A model generated the notes under the pieces. It did no database searches and was not told where the DNA came from. It was given only the letters and a program-made list of their open reading frames with translations. Below are positions 1-10,639 of a stretch of DNA of 64,000 nt, in pieces. The translations under genes were made by a program, and so were the position numbers. Origin of the DNA: Doryteuthis pealeii (Eukaryota > Mollusca > Cephalopoda > Myopsida > Loliginidae). The first letter of the stretch is position 1; every line of letters starts with the position of its first letter. The stretch spans positions 13,181,073-13,245,072 of the forward strand of contig CM042145.1 of NCBI GenBank assembly GCA_023376005.1, in the 5' to 3' direction.

Positions 1-17
1 ATAAACATATATATTTA

Positions 18-302
18 CCAACCCCTCTACATGAACAGGATGTAATGTACAGTCAATTTCCTAAGTGGAGTTTAACAGTTTTGAATTCAGTTTCCCTTCT
101 CCTAGACTAGTTGCATAACCAAGGTTAAAGAGCCCAGTCTGCCCTACTATTTACCCATAGCTGGATGGATAATAGTTGGATGCATACCTTTCCCAAGGAC
201 ATTAGTACTATGTGAAATGCAAACAGCCTTGTCCAGGATTTGAACTTGAGTCACTGAGTTCATTTTCTATGACAATAACGATTACACCTTACACACCTCC
301 AT
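18..302 (-). mobile_element. SINE-2 copy (tRNA-derived)
   Basis: Read on the minus strand it starts with a tRNA-like head: box A-like GTGTAATNGTTAT near 285-300 and box B-like CAAATCCTGGAC near 230-243. The body carries GGTTAAAGAGCCCAGTCTGC (about 123-142) and the tail GAGGGGTTGGT near 20-30. Shares head, body and tail with the copy at 58077-58351. Confidence 0.7.
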
Positions 303-1100
303 TTGGTCAGTATATATGGTGTAATGGGTTAATGTGTTTTGTTAACTCATATATTGGGGTGGTGACTTGAGAAATAATAGGATGGAGAGGGTGTTGTTGT
401 TTGTGGATTTTGACTGTTCCGTAGATGTATACGTGCCTCCAAAGTGAGCCATGGATATAGGCCCTATAGTAAAATGAAGGGGCTCACTGATGAGTTTAGC
501 CAAGGGTTCACAAGAAGGTAAATACCGTCCTGTGGCTATGGTTTACACCATGTTATTTTGGAGACTTTTTGTCCCACTAGATTTTTGTTTCAAATTCTTA
601 TTGATTCTAGTTATCTCTTTTTTATTTCTCTCTCTTTTTTTTTAAGAACCTAATATCTGCCGTATAAGTTAATTCTAAATGTGTTTTAGTCTCCATTTCT
701 TAAGTGCTGTGTATTGATTAACCAACAGCAGATTCTGCAGTAGACAAATTTTCACCTGAAGAAGACTAGAGAATAAACCAGCCTAAGTTTTACAAAAATA
801 AAATAAAATTAAAGAAAAACAATAAACGTATGGAAAGTCAAAAGAAAAAATAAATGAATAAATAATATCACTGAATCACAACTCATTTTAAAATTTCAGA
901 CAAAAAAAGACAACATGAAATTAGCTTTAAGAGTAGTCAATTCAAGTTTATATTGTGATGTATCTGTGGTGATATCTATTTCTCTGTATTTACATTTATG
1001 TGGAGAGGTTACTGAATAGTCATTATCTGTGTTTGAATAGTTAGCTACTAATCTTAGCTTAGTGTCACATAAGGCCACAGTACTGGGAAACTATCCCATG
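303..1100. other. AT-rich intergenic sequence, nothing recognised
   Basis: Low-complexity A/T-rich DNA with short homopolymers. No ORF with coding character, RNA gene or clear repeat boundary. Confidence 0.4.
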
Positions 1101-1109
1101 TCAAAACTT

Positions 1110-1305
1110 TTGAGATGAGGCTTGATAATTTGTATTATTCAGATTTTTTGGATAGTTGTCCTCATCCTTATTGTTATATACACACCGTTTGGGCCAATGT
1201 GCCCTTTGAAGAAGGCCACAGGGCACATCGGCTGAAACGCTGTGTATATAACAATAAACATGAGGCCAACAGTCCAAAAAATTTAAATAATACATTTCCC
1301 AGTGA
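1110..1305. repeat. Imperfect inverted-repeat element (about 195 bp)
   Basis: The left half (GATGAGGCTTGATAATTTGT... CCTCATCCTTATTGTTATA) is the approximate reverse complement of the right half (TATATAACAATAAACATGAGG...CAAAAAATTTAAATAAT). Single half-copies occur at 10642-10745, 17627-17735, 22115-22160, 22385-22415 and 36160-36275, so it is a dispersed family. The ORFs over it on both strands are by-products of the palindrome. Confidence 0.6.
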
Positions 1306-1452
1306 ATTTATATATTTATTCAATTTAGCTTAGACTGATAAAAAAATAAAAAAAGACTAGGTATTCAGTGAGACCCTAATTCACTACACTACCAAATAGT
1401 TTAGCAAGACTAGACTGTTAACCATTGCTCGACATCAAAAACCTCTATTTAC

Positions 1453-1456
<4 letters not shown>

Positions 1457-1499
<43 letters not shown>
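1457..1499. repeat. (TA)n microsatellite
   Basis: About 21 uninterrupted TA units directly left of a foldback element. Confidence 0.95.
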
Positions 1500-1502
<3 letters not shown>

Positions 1503-1503
1503 C

Positions 1504-1653
1504 ATAGTGTGTATAGAAATAACCTACTGAAGTTTCACCATAAGGATCTTCAGGGTTAAATCCTGAATTAATCAATATATTGATTAATTCAGTGGATTTA
1601 ACCCTGAAGATCCTTATGGTGAAACTCGAGTAGGTTATTTCTGTACACACTAT
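1504..1653. repeat. Near-perfect foldback element (about 150 bp)
   Basis: Arms 1504-1577 and 1580-1653 are almost perfect reverse complements (ATAGTGTGTATAGAAATAAC... against its complement). Almost no loop, with the centre at TCAATATATTGA. Sits beside a (TA)n tract. MITE-like, no ORF. Confidence 0.75.
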
Positions 1654-1788
1654 AATAATAAATCCGCTCTACTTACATATTGAGCACTTTATATTTGTTA
1701 TAACGCTGACTTATCCGAGTAACACTTATACCAACCAAATATTGAGACCAACCCAATATTTTTACCGGTAAGTCATTCCCTTTACACA

Positions 1789-1792
<4 letters not shown>

Positions 1793-1865
<73 letters not shown>
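1793..1865. repeat. Compound (CA)n(TA)n microsatellite
   Basis: Uninterrupted CA units followed by TA units. Confidence 0.95.
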
Positions 1866-1868
<3 letters not shown>

Positions 1869-2252
1869 ATTATGATTAAAAATTTAATGCTAAAAGTGTT
1901 TTTAATTCATAAAGTCTTTACAGTGCTCTATGCACGAAAATGCTAAGCAATATCACAATATTTTTCAAGTAGAAAATAAGATAATAAGAAAAAACTCATG
2001 AGTTTCCTGTTATCAATCCTCAGGTGAGATAGTATATTCAACACATCTGAATTCTGTTTGATTCTATGGAACAAATATGAACTTGTTTCACGTGACTCAA
2101 AAGGAGTATACATTTGTTTACTTGAATCTAACAGAATTCAGCTGTGTTGAATATTAACTCACATAAGGAGTGACCATGTGAAACTCTAAGTCATGAGTTT
2201 TTAGAGTTTTTATTCTGTTTTATTATTATTCTATTTTATAATAGAAAAATAT

Positions 2253-2256
<4 letters not shown>
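1866..2256. repeat. Dispersed foldback repeat, copy 1
   Basis: Partial inverted repeats (GCAATATCACAATATTTTTC... near 1946; complementary sequence ending near 2253; inner arms around CTGAATTCTG and CAGAATTCAG). A second copy lies at 32797-33030 with the same lead-in (AATTATGATTAAAA..AAAGTGTTTTTAAT). Both copies are followed by (TA)n. Confidence 0.6.
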
Positions 2257-2285
<29 letters not shown>

Positions 2286-2290
<5 letters not shown>

Positions 2291-2533
2291 TCGACGGGGC
2301 GGCCTAAAGTCGGTATCAGCCAGTCAGCGAGGGAGTCTATCCCCTTTTCAATAGCGCTAGACTAAGGAGATTGTTTTAGCATCTGAGGTGGAGCGCCACA
2401 CCTACCATCAGCTCCTTACTTTACCACAAAGAGCCCTGTGCTACTCATATGCTGAGTTGGCGGGGACCGGTATCAAACTAGGAACCTTGTGGTTTCTAGC
2501 CGAACGCTCTACTGACTGAGCTAACCCGGCCCC
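2286..2533 (-). mobile_element. SINE-1 copy (tRNA-derived), inside a (TA)n tract
   Basis: On the minus strand: head GGGTTAGCTCAGTCAGTAGAGCG (tRNA box A), box B TTTGATACCGG, body with GGTCTAGCGCTA / AAAAGGGGATAGACTCCC, and tail ending CCGTCGACTTTT. TA repeats lie on both sides, so it inserted into a microsatellite. The head is a SINE promoter, not a functional tRNA. Confidence 0.85.
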
Positions 2534-3060
2534 TTATATATATATATATATATAGTTGTAGAAAAGTTTTTCTCTCTATATATGCTCTATATTTTACGAG
2601 ATATATTGAGCCCTTTTGGATTAACTACTTATGCTACTGCAATGAAAAGGTGGTAGTAACTTCTCGTCTATGTCGCTCTTTGATGAAGACCAACTTATCA
2701 TTTTGGTCGAAACAAGCTTGTCAGCAATCACATAACAAACATCATATGTTTTTTCAAAATGTTATATTTCATATATATATATATATTGACTTTATTGACA
2801 TTTTTCTTCTCTGTTTAACTCACAATATCATAAGTAGAATAGAATACAATGTTTTTACTCTTGCACTTAAAAAGAGAGTGTTCCAAGAGGAAAATTAAAC
2901 AAAATTCAGATTTGTTAAATTTCCAAAAATCTGAAAATAAAAGAATAAAAAATATTTGAAATAAAAAAAAGTTACTGAATCTTAAAATTCTTTCTTTTGT
3001 AATATTGGCTTCTCTACTTCTAAAAAAACGTCTCTTCTTGTCTTGACTTATTCAGTTTAT
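2534..3060. other. AT-rich intergenic sequence, nothing recognised
   Basis: Contains a short (TA)n run at 2534-2554 and no supportable gene. Confidence 0.4.
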
Positions 3061-3064
3061 TATA

Positions 3065-3147
3065 TCACTGACAACTAAAATCTATAATCATAAATTAATA
3101 ATTAATAATTATTAATTTATTATTATAGATTTTAGTTGTCAATGATC
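3065..3147. repeat. Small perfect-type palindrome (foldback, about 80 bp)
   Basis: TCACTGACAACTAAAATCTA... at 3065 pairs with ...TAGATTTTAGTTGTCAATGA ending at 3146. Centre is AATTAATAATTATTAATT. Confidence 0.75.
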
Positions 3148-4960
3148 TACCAAAAACCGAATTTAAAAATAAACGATCAATTTTTTTTAAATACATTGTT
3201 GATTTTTTTTTTTTTTAATTTTTTTTTTAGATATCCATTTTTTTAAAGTTTTAAACGTAAAAAATTTTTGTTTTTTTCCCCGAATTCAAATTTACACACA
3301 TTTCTTCTTTATTTGTCATGTCTTTTTCTTCTTGACTAAAAATTGAAAAAAAAATCGTCTCAAAGAAAAAGTAAAGAAAATAAAAAGTTTTTAATAAAAA
3401 TTAAATGTATTGTTGAAAATCATTTGGAAACTGTAAATAGATTACAACTACTATTTTTGTTGAGGTAGATATTATCTTAATAAAAATAACCAAGTAATAA
3501 ATCGCTTGGAAAAACGAAAAACACATGTCTTCCTACCTGAAAATAAGCCGATGTCTACAATATAAACATTAATGGCGTCGTACAGTTGTCATGGAGACGG
3601 CGCCAGTGTAGATCGCTTTTTCTCTGGATACGAAAATTAAGTTAGATTTAATTTAAAATTAAATCTTTGTAGTGTATAAAATCTAGAGTTTAATTTTTTT
3701 TTTAAACTATAATTAATTTAAAATTAAAAAAAAAACAAAAACAATATAATAATTAATAATTTTCATAAGAATAAAAGTGAAGAAAAAAAATCTCGTCTCT
3801 CTTCCTAAATTAATTAACTTCAAACTTTTAATTAGGCCTTGCAGATTTTACAATTTACCTGTAGCTCATTAAAAAGTCACTGGTGGGGTCAATTGTATGG
3901 TAATTTGTAAGGTCACACCATCGTGAGACCACGGTTAGCGGAGATTATTATTACTATTAGTGCTTTAGATTGGTTAAGCAAATCATTGTAATTTCGTTAG
4001 AAAATGTATTTTTCTAATGTAATTTATCTTTCCTCATTTAAAAAGAACCTTTATTTATTTCGGGTATTTTTCATTTTCGTGAGAAAAGATATTTTTAATT
4101 AGGTACCCAACTTGTAAAAAAAATCCGTGTTTTTTCAATACAATTTTGATCCCTCCCATTTGAAAAAAAATTACCAAAAATCAGGGAATTATCCGATTTT
4201 AATGAAACTTTCAGTGTTGATTTATCAACGAATGAATTTTATTCAAAACTTTCTGATTTTTTTCTGGTCACTAAACTTTGACCCCCCCCCCCGTTTTGGG
4301 AGTGCAAAATATCGGTGTGGTTTGTGATTGATACTAATTTCTGCATAAATAAAAAGACAAAAACCAAAGGTATGAATAGAAAAAAAATATTAAGAATCTG
4401 CTCAGGTAGCAAATAAGTACCGAAAATCGGAAAATAAAATGAAAATAAAAAATATAAAAATAATTTTTGGAGATTTTTTTTTTTACTCATTTCGATAATT
4501 ATTTAATTGGCTATTATTTTATAAAAGAAAAAATATATGTCAATATTTGTTCCGTTTAATAGGAGGGGCACTAAATTTCCAATACAGTTTTCGACCAGAG
4601 ACATATGCGTGATTGATAGTAAAGTAAAGTAGTTATTAAAAATATATATTTTTATATAAATTAAATTGTTTGTTTGTGTTTATGATATTCATGTTAAATC
4701 TATTGTCTTCAGTTTTCCCTTTTTTGTTGTTTTCATTCAATTGTTTGATGTTCTTATAGACTGCTTGGTTAAGCTATCTGTTTGATCTTTGCAGACAAGA
4801 GAAGGCAGAATAACTATAGAATATAAAAATGTTTCAAAAAACATGATGAGAGTGGTTGATATTAGTTTTTATAGCATTTTTGGTTTGTTTTAATATTTGT
4901 TATTTTAATATATGAAGGTGATTCAAAAATTATTTGAACTCTTATTTTATGAAAGCCAAT
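3148..4960. other. AT-rich intergenic sequence; one diverged relative of the 36.4-kb foldback
   Basis: Mostly low-complexity A/T. Around 4135-4330, the string TCAGGGAATTATCCGATTTT.., AATGAAACTTTCAGTGTTGAT and a C10 run resemble one arm of the foldback at 36366-36790. No gene seen. Confidence 0.4.
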
Positions 4961-4964
4961 GTCA

Positions 4965-5095
4965 TTGTGGAGTATTTGATTGGCAGAACCATGACTTATC
5001 TGCAGAGAACAAGCTACCTAATCCAAGATTTGAACTTGTGTCATGAATTCCATTTCCTATGATGATAACTGTTATGCTAAGTGTACCTATTCAAC
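4965..5095 (-). mobile_element. SINE-2 head fragment
   Basis: Shares the CCAAGATTTGAACTTGTGTCA..ATTCCATTTCCTATGATGATAACTGTTA block with SINE-2 heads. Body diverged or missing. Confidence 0.5.
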
Positions 5096-5427
5096 TTCAA
5101 CCACGCGTTGTTTTTAACAGCTACCTCTAGCTGGGATCAAAACCCGACAGAATTTTCGTTTGCCAAGATCCTTACCCTTGCAGTCATCAGCGGCTGTCAG
5201 TCTGGGGTGAACAATTAATTGATATATACTTACGGGGTATGTTTTTACAATCACCAGAGAACTCAAGTCTGTAAACAGCGACAAGATATATAGTGGTACC
5301 TTGACTTACAAGTGTTGGTTTTGCCAACTCACGAGTTTCATGAGTTATAAGCTGTCACTCGGTCAATTTTTTGCTTTCTGAGAGCTAAAATTTAAGGCAT
5401 ACTATATACTATTATAAGGCACTATTA

Positions 5428-5429
<2 letters not shown>

Positions 5430-5471
<42 letters not shown>
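5430..5471. repeat. (TA)n microsatellite
   Basis: About 20 TA units. Confidence 0.95.
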
Positions 5472-5476
<5 letters not shown>

Positions 5477-5574
5477 AGAGAAGAAATCTTCCTTACGACA
5501 CAAGAGTTTTATTAAAAAAATCTGTTGCAGTTTGAGAACTCTTAATGTTACACAGCAAATATATAAGAAAAGAA

Positions 5575-5761
5575 ATAACAAAAGACTTAGAGATTTAGCA
5601 TTGTAGTCTATTTAAGGGAGCTTAGACAAATTGTCTAACTCTACCAATTCATCAGATGCGAATGATGAATTATAAAGAATTCATCATTCGCATTGATTTA
5701 GAGTTAGACAATTTCTAAGCTCCCTTAAATAGACTACAATGCTCTCTAAGTCTTTTGTTAT
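5575..5761. repeat. Foldback element (about 185 bp)
   Basis: Outer arms ATAACAAAAGACTTAGAG / complementary CTAAGTCTTTTGTTAT and inner arms TGTAGTCTATTTAAGGGAGC / GCTCCCTTAAATAGACTACA. The loop lies near 5650-5680. Flanked right by (TA)n at 5770-5791. MITE-like. Confidence 0.75.
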
Positions 5762-6463
5762 TTTTTATTATATATATATATATATATATATTGTATATAT
5801 ACTTTTGAAGAGTGAATATCTGATGTGATGGGAAAAGTCTGAATCCCATAGAATTTGGCCAAAGGGGAATGTAGGTAATGAGCCTAGTCGCACTCAAGGG
5901 AGTCAGGTGAAAGTCTACATTCCCTCTGCCTGTGCTTGGCACAAATGAACTGGGTCCCTCTCCAAGATATCTGTCCAGGAAAATCAATTTTTATCTCACT
6001 TAGTTGAATCAATGAGTCATGTCCCTGATATTTTGTTTTTGACTTCTTGCTACAATTTATGGGCAGTCATAAATTGTGAACGTACTTGTTGCTAGAAATT
6101 TGAATAGGTCTGTTAGATTTAAAATCAGGGAGTCCATGGAAAATTACCCAGCAGTTGACAGTTAATAACCTTTGTTCCCTTAGAAGGTGCGCGATTGGGC
6201 ATCATGAGTTACTTTAGCAGATGCGACCAAGCTTTCGGGAAGAACAGACACGATTGTTGGCTCTCCTAGGGTCCATTTCCTCCCCGCAGTGGAATCAATA
6301 TGGGCTAAGAAAATAAATCTTGATCAAGTATAACCAAGTCTTGTTGTTGTATTAATTAAACACTAAAGACAATGTTAAGCCCAGCCCAGGAAGAAGAATT
6401 AGCAAGGAAGAAAATCAACCCCTGTTAGATTTAAAATCAGGGATTCCATGGAGAATTACCAGG

Positions 6464-6642
6464 GTAAAAGAGCCCAGTCTGCTCTATTGTTTACTCATAG
6501 ATGGAGGGAGAATAGTTGGATTCATGCCTTTCTCAAGGGTATTAGCGTTATGTGAAATGCAAACAGCCTTGTCCAGCATTTGAATTCATGTCACCATGTC
6601 CATTTCCTATGACGATAACCATTACACCATGGACACCACTTT
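6464..6642 (-). mobile_element. SINE-2 copy, truncated
   Basis: Minus-strand tRNA-like head GGTGTAATGGTTATCGTCATAG (about 6610-6635), box B at about 6570-6585, and body motif AGCCCAGTCTGC near 6470. Tail missing. Confidence 0.65.
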
Positions 6643-6661
6643 AAAAAAATTTTTTTTTTTT

Positions 6662-6912
6662 CAAGTCGGTTTAGCTCAGTCGGTAGAGCGCCTGCCTGGG
6701 ATCCACAAAGATCCTGGTTCAATACCAGCACTCACCAACTCAGCATATGAATAGCACAGAAATCTGTGCGGTAAAGTGGAGCTGATGGTAAGTGTAGTGC
6801 TCCACCTCAGAAGCTAAAAAACAATCTCCTTAGTCTAGCGCTAGTGAAAAGGGGATAGATTCCCTCGCTGTCTGGCTGATACCGACTTTAGGCCATTCCG
6901 ACGACTTTTTTA
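6662..6912 (+). mobile_element. SINE-1 copy
   Basis: Head GGTTTAGCTCAGTCGGTAGAGCG, box B GGTTCAATACC, body CTTAGTCTAGCGCTA, GAAAAGGGGATAGA, ending CCGACGACTTTTTT. Full length, about 250 bp. Confidence 0.85.
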
Positions 6913-6937
6913 GCCCATAGAGAGAATGTGGTATTTT

Positions 6938-7057
6938 GGTGGATGCTATGTGTGACTGTATGAATGTATAATACTAGTGAGTTTGAGTCTCACTGAGTGC
7001 CCTATACATCCAACTTAGGGCCCTAACTAAAAATATTAGTAAATAACATAATAACTG
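6938..7057 (+). mobile_element. SINE-3 copy (tRNA-like, ends in TTAGTAAATAAC)
   Basis: Contains the box B-like GTTTGAGTCTCACT, then GTGCCCTATACAT and CTAACTAAAAATATTAGTAAATAAC. Same arrangement as at 17830-17951 and 33872-34008. The head is poorly conserved. Confidence 0.45.
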
Positions 7058-7066
7058 TTTTACTGG

Positions 7067-7314
7067 CCAGGTTAGCTCAGTCGGTAGAGCGTTTGGCTAG
7101 AAACCACAAGGTTCACAGTTCGATACCGGTCCCCGCCAACTCAGCGTATGAGTAGCACAGGGATCTGTGCAGTAAAGTAAGGAGCTGATGGTAGGTGTGG
7201 CGCTCCACCTCAGATGCTAAAACAATCTCCTTGGTCTAGCGCTATTGAAAAGGGGATAGACTCCCACGCTGACTGGCTGATACCGACTTTAGGATGCCCC
7301 GACGACTTTACTTT
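7067..7314 (+). mobile_element. SINE-1 copy with 9-bp target-site duplication
   Basis: Head GGTTAGCTCAGTCGGTAGAGCG through ..CCCCGACGACTTTACTTT. Flanked by TTTTACTGG at 7058-7066 and 7315-7323. It inserted just behind a SINE-3 tail. Confidence 0.85.
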
Positions 7315-7623
7315 TTTTACTGGAGATGGGGGTTATTAAAAAAAAAAAAAACGTGTCAGCTGCAGTGGGTTGAATGTTGGTGGGTGAACATGACTCAGTG
7401 ATGTTTATTGTGTGTTTTTAAAAATATAATTTTGTTGGCTTTACAACTCTTTGTTTGTTTGTGACTGTGCATTGCATGTCATGTGGTTGTTCCTAATCAT
7501 GGCCATTATTACGTTCTTTGTATGTTCACTGTTGTGCATGTTTCACTGCTGAGTTACAAAGGCTGCAATGAATGCTCCTATTATCTTCTCTTGTCAAAAG
7601 AGTACAAACAGCAATTCTTTCAA

Positions 7624-7624
<1 letters not shown>

Positions 7625-7659
<35 letters not shown>
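7625..7659. repeat. (TA)n microsatellite
   Basis: About 17 TA units directly left of a foldback element. Confidence 0.95.
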
Positions 7660-7661
<2 letters not shown>

Positions 7662-8161
7662 GGGGGGTGCAAAAGTAGGTGTGCAGTTATAAAAAAAAAA
7701 AAACACATACAATACTCATTGAATTTATCAAAAAACAAATGTTACATATACGGGACCATATGACCTTTAGGCACCCCTTCTGCGATCTGATTCGTGGGAA
7801 CATTTTTTCCATTTACACCATCAAAATCCAGTTGTTTTCAGGGTTAGGGTTAGGGTTAGGGTTAGGGTTAGGGTTAGTTTTATAATATAAAAAAAAAACT
7901 CTAAAAATCGTCTGTTAACAATTAACCGGAATTTGGCGGGGTAAATGGAGAAAATGTCCCACGAATCAAGATCGCAAAAGGTCATATGGTCCCATATACG
8001 TGTAATAACACTAATTATTTTTATCAATAACATGTTAATTATTAGTCACAATTAAATATGGCTAATGACACCAAAATTTTACAAAATGAGGACACTTAAG
8101 ATAATATGCTACTAATTTCATCTGTGTGATACTGTTGTATACCTACTTTTGCACCCCCCTC
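7662..8161. repeat. Nested foldback element with telomere-like (TTAGGG)n core, copy 1
   Basis: Outer arms: GGGGGGTGCAAAAGTAGGTG near 7664 and TACCTACTTTTGCACCCCCC ending near 8160. Inner arms 7744-7825 (GGGACCATATGACCTTTAGG...) and about 7920-8005 (...AAAAGGTCATATGGTCCCATATACGTG). Between the inner arms lie six to seven GGGTTA units (7841-7878). Flanked by (TA)n and (GT)n. A related inner element lies at 52952-53189. No transposase. Confidence 0.75.
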
Positions 8162-8165
8162 TGTC

Positions 8166-8217
<52 letters not shown>
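8161..8217. repeat. (GT)n microsatellite
   Basis: About 23 GT units after two to three CTGT units. Confidence 0.95.
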
Positions 8218-8218
<1 letters not shown>

Positions 8219-8250
8219 TACTGGTCAAATTTTTTTTTAAATTATTTAAA

Positions 8251-8642
8251 CTAGTACAAAATAAAATACGCCCTCTGGGCGATGTAAAAATAGATTTTTG
8301 AAATATATTGCCTGAGAGATGGGAGTAAAAAATTCAATGTCAGCGAGTTTGTACCCTAAGTAAGTAAAATCATCAAATTCATTAAAGGATTAAAAATAAA
8401 ACAATTTCAAATGTAAACTTTAAATATGTATTAAAATAAAACAAACTATATATAGATATATAATACCAGTCATGTATTTATTAAAACTTGTTTTAAAAAA
8501 CAATGAGGACTGTCTAATGCTGCATGTTCAAATTTTGAGTGTATCTATTCTATGTTATGACGATTTTGGGTAATGTGACGTAAGCAGTGACGTAATTTTT
8601 GTTACAGACAAAAACCGGAAGCGAATCTCCATTATTAATAGA
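8251..8642 (-). mobile_element. Short non-autonomous Helitron-like element
   Basis: On the minus strand it begins TCTATTAATAATGGAGATTC after an A, and ends with the hairpin CGCCCAGAGGGCG (plus-strand 8269-8281) followed 14 bases later by CTAG (8251-8254) and then T. This is the Helitron layout (5' TC, 3' hairpin then CTRR, inserted between A and T). Its 5' end resembles those at 10531 and 21821 (ATGGAGATT, GTTACAGACA). No Rep/helicase coding. Confidence 0.6.
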
Positions 8643-8888
8643 TATTGTTCCTATAAACAGTAGTTACCACAGGATCTGTAAATTTATAGAAATTGTAGCT
8701 TTTATTTTATATACAGAAAAGCTTTTATTGAAAGGGATTTAGAAAAACAAAGTTATTTAAGAAAAAACCTTTATTTGAGAAAAATACAGTGGACAAAAGT
8801 TGCTGAGGCATGGAATAAACTGCCAGCATCCATTGTAGGCTGCCAAAACTCTGCATCTTTCTAAACCTCCATGCTTCCAGTAATTCAA

Positions 8889-9145
8889 TAACACCGGGTT
8901 AGCTCAGTTGGTAGAGCATTTGACTAGGAACCACAAGGTTCCCAATTCGATACCGGCCCTCGCCAACTCAGTGTATGAGTAGCACAGGGATCTGGGTGGT
9001 AAAGTAAGGAGCTAATGGTAGGTGTGGTGCTTCTCCTCAGATGCCAAAACAATCTCCTTGGTCTAGCGCTAGTGAAAAGGGGATAAACTCCCTCGCTGAT
9101 TGGCTGATACCGACTTTAAGCCACCCCGACGACTTTACTTTACTT
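8889..9145 (+). mobile_element. SINE-1 copy
   Basis: Head CACCGGGTTAGCTCAGTTGGTAGAGC (written in part), box B AATTCGATACCGG, body GTCTAGCGCTAGTGAAAAGG, end CCCCGACGACTTTACTTTAC. Confidence 0.85.
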
Positions 9146-9239
9146 ATACCTGATATTCCCTCTCCATACACATATGCATATGCACACACACACACATACA
9201 TGTATATTATGACTGTATACTATTTATTTTTCTGACATT

Positions 9240-9560
9240 AGTACATTATTTTTTCTCTCTTCCCTCTTTATCTCCCTCTTTCTTAGTTCTTCCCCACTTC
9301 CCTCTTCATTTCCCTTCTTCTCTCTTCTCTCTTCTCTCTTTATCTTTCATCTCTTTTTTTCTCTCTTTTTCTTCTCTTCTCTCTTCTCTCCTTATCTTTC
9401 TTCTTTCTTTTCTCTTTTCTTTCTTCGTCCTTTCTTCTCTCGTTTCTCTTCTTCGTCTTCTTCTTCCTTCTTCTCTCTTCTTCTATCTTCTCTCTTTTTC
9501 TTTCATCTTTCTTCTACCTTTTCCATTCTTCTCTCTTCTCTCTTCTCTCTTCCTTTTTTT
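9240..9560 (+). repeat. Polypyrimidine (CTTCT/TCTC-rich) tract of about 320 bp
   Basis: Almost purely C/T on the plus strand with very few purines. Degenerate TTCTCTC and CTTCTT units. Potential triplex-forming DNA; no coding character. Confidence 0.85.
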
Positions 9561-9636
9561 ATGCACTGTACATTTGATGCCTTTGATGAGTTGTGGTGCA
9601 CCTGAGCACTGTATGCAATAAATTTCATTATTATTA

Positions 9637-10531
9637 CTAGCAAATATATGCACTCTCCGGGTGCAAGTATCTAAGTTTTAATATGATAAAATATCATATT
9701 AAATTAGAAAGGCTAATGAAACTGAATAAGAATGCAGATAAAAAGATTTGGAACAGAGGGGGTATGATTGCATAACTCTTCCATCATTTTCCATCCCTCC
9801 CATCTTTCATTGGTAATTTTTTCTAATTTAACAATTTAGTTAAAATAGGAAGTAAAGAATAAAATGAGTTATTTATTCTTGTTAATAGATTTCTTTTAAG
9901 ATTTATCTCCGAGATTTTTGCTCATATTCAATAAGATAACACCAAACAATTAGAAATCAATAATACTAAGCATATATTTATTAAAATCAAATTTTTAATA
10001 TCAATATGCAAATTAGCCTTCCCATTCACACTGTAATACGCTATTTTGTTGTATATATAAATACAATTGCATGTTATTAGCATGTAGATATGGTCTACAG
10101 TGGCTTCGGCCTCTGGACCATTGATATAATTAACGGCGTCGATCCCAGGGGCCATCCCCCCAGGCAACACCTGCCCCCTCGATTTAAAGGGGCAGGGCTG
10201 GGTTTATTGCCCAGTGCCTGAGGCGCCCCCCTTGGGGGAATGCCGACGGGATCGACGCAATTTTTCACCTGCCACTCCATGAGCTTCGGCTTGTGGTGGT
10301 CCCACGTTAATAGGGACTTTGTGCCTGACCCATACAAGTGGGGTACGTAAAATACCATGTAGATATGATCAACAGTCTTAATGATGTAAAACAATTTTAT
10401 TAATAATTGAGGTCTAAATAAAAAATAAAATCATTGAGAATGTGATGTAAATAACAAAGGGAATTGCGACTTGAGTAGTGATATAGTTTCGGTTACAGAC
10501 AGACAAACCCATAATCTCCATTATAATAAGA
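9637..10531 (-). mobile_element. Non-autonomous Helitron-like element, copy 1, with a nested GC-rich insertion
   Basis: Minus strand starts A|TCTTATTATAATGGAGATTA (10531 downward) and ends with hairpin GCACCCGGAGAGTGC (9650-9664) followed by ATATATTTG and CTAG (9637-9640), then T. Its body matches 21168-21821 along its whole length except for 10093-10355. No helicase or Rep coding is seen, so movement would depend on an autonomous relative. Confidence 0.7.
10093..10355 (+). mobile_element. GC-rich SINE-like insertion, copy 1, with 12-bp TSD
   Basis: Flanked by CATGTAGATATG at 10081-10092 and 10356-10367; the insertion is absent from the other Helitron copy. Shares CAGGCAACACCTGCCCCCTC, GGGGCAGGGCTGGGTTTATT and GTCCCACGTTAATAGGGA with copies at 53801-54030 and 20038-20290. 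Box B-like GTCGATCCCAGG near 10137. Much higher G+C than the background. No ORF of its own. Confidence 0.7.
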
Positions 10532-10639
10532 TTTTATTATTAAAATGATATCACCACCTGAGAGACTAAATTTGAGAATAGGTAATGATCATTTTGAATG
10601 GCTAGATAATCCAATTGGATAAATGATACTATTTCTCTG

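Noticed and set aside
5715..5987. 90-residue minus ORF
   Set aside because: Includes a foldback arm and a (TA)n tract. No recognisable domain or splice context.
6662..6735. tRNA gene candidate (GTTTAGCTCAGTCGGTAGAGCG)
   Set aside because: A SINE-1 head; eight copies share the same ~180-bp non-tRNA body, and the acceptor stem and anticodon arm do not pair well. The same applies to the heads at 7071, 8892, 61031 and 61592 and to the reversed ones.
7841..7878. True telomere or chromosome end
   Set aside because: Only six to seven TTAGGG units, internal, and lying inside a foldback element with unique sequence on both sides.
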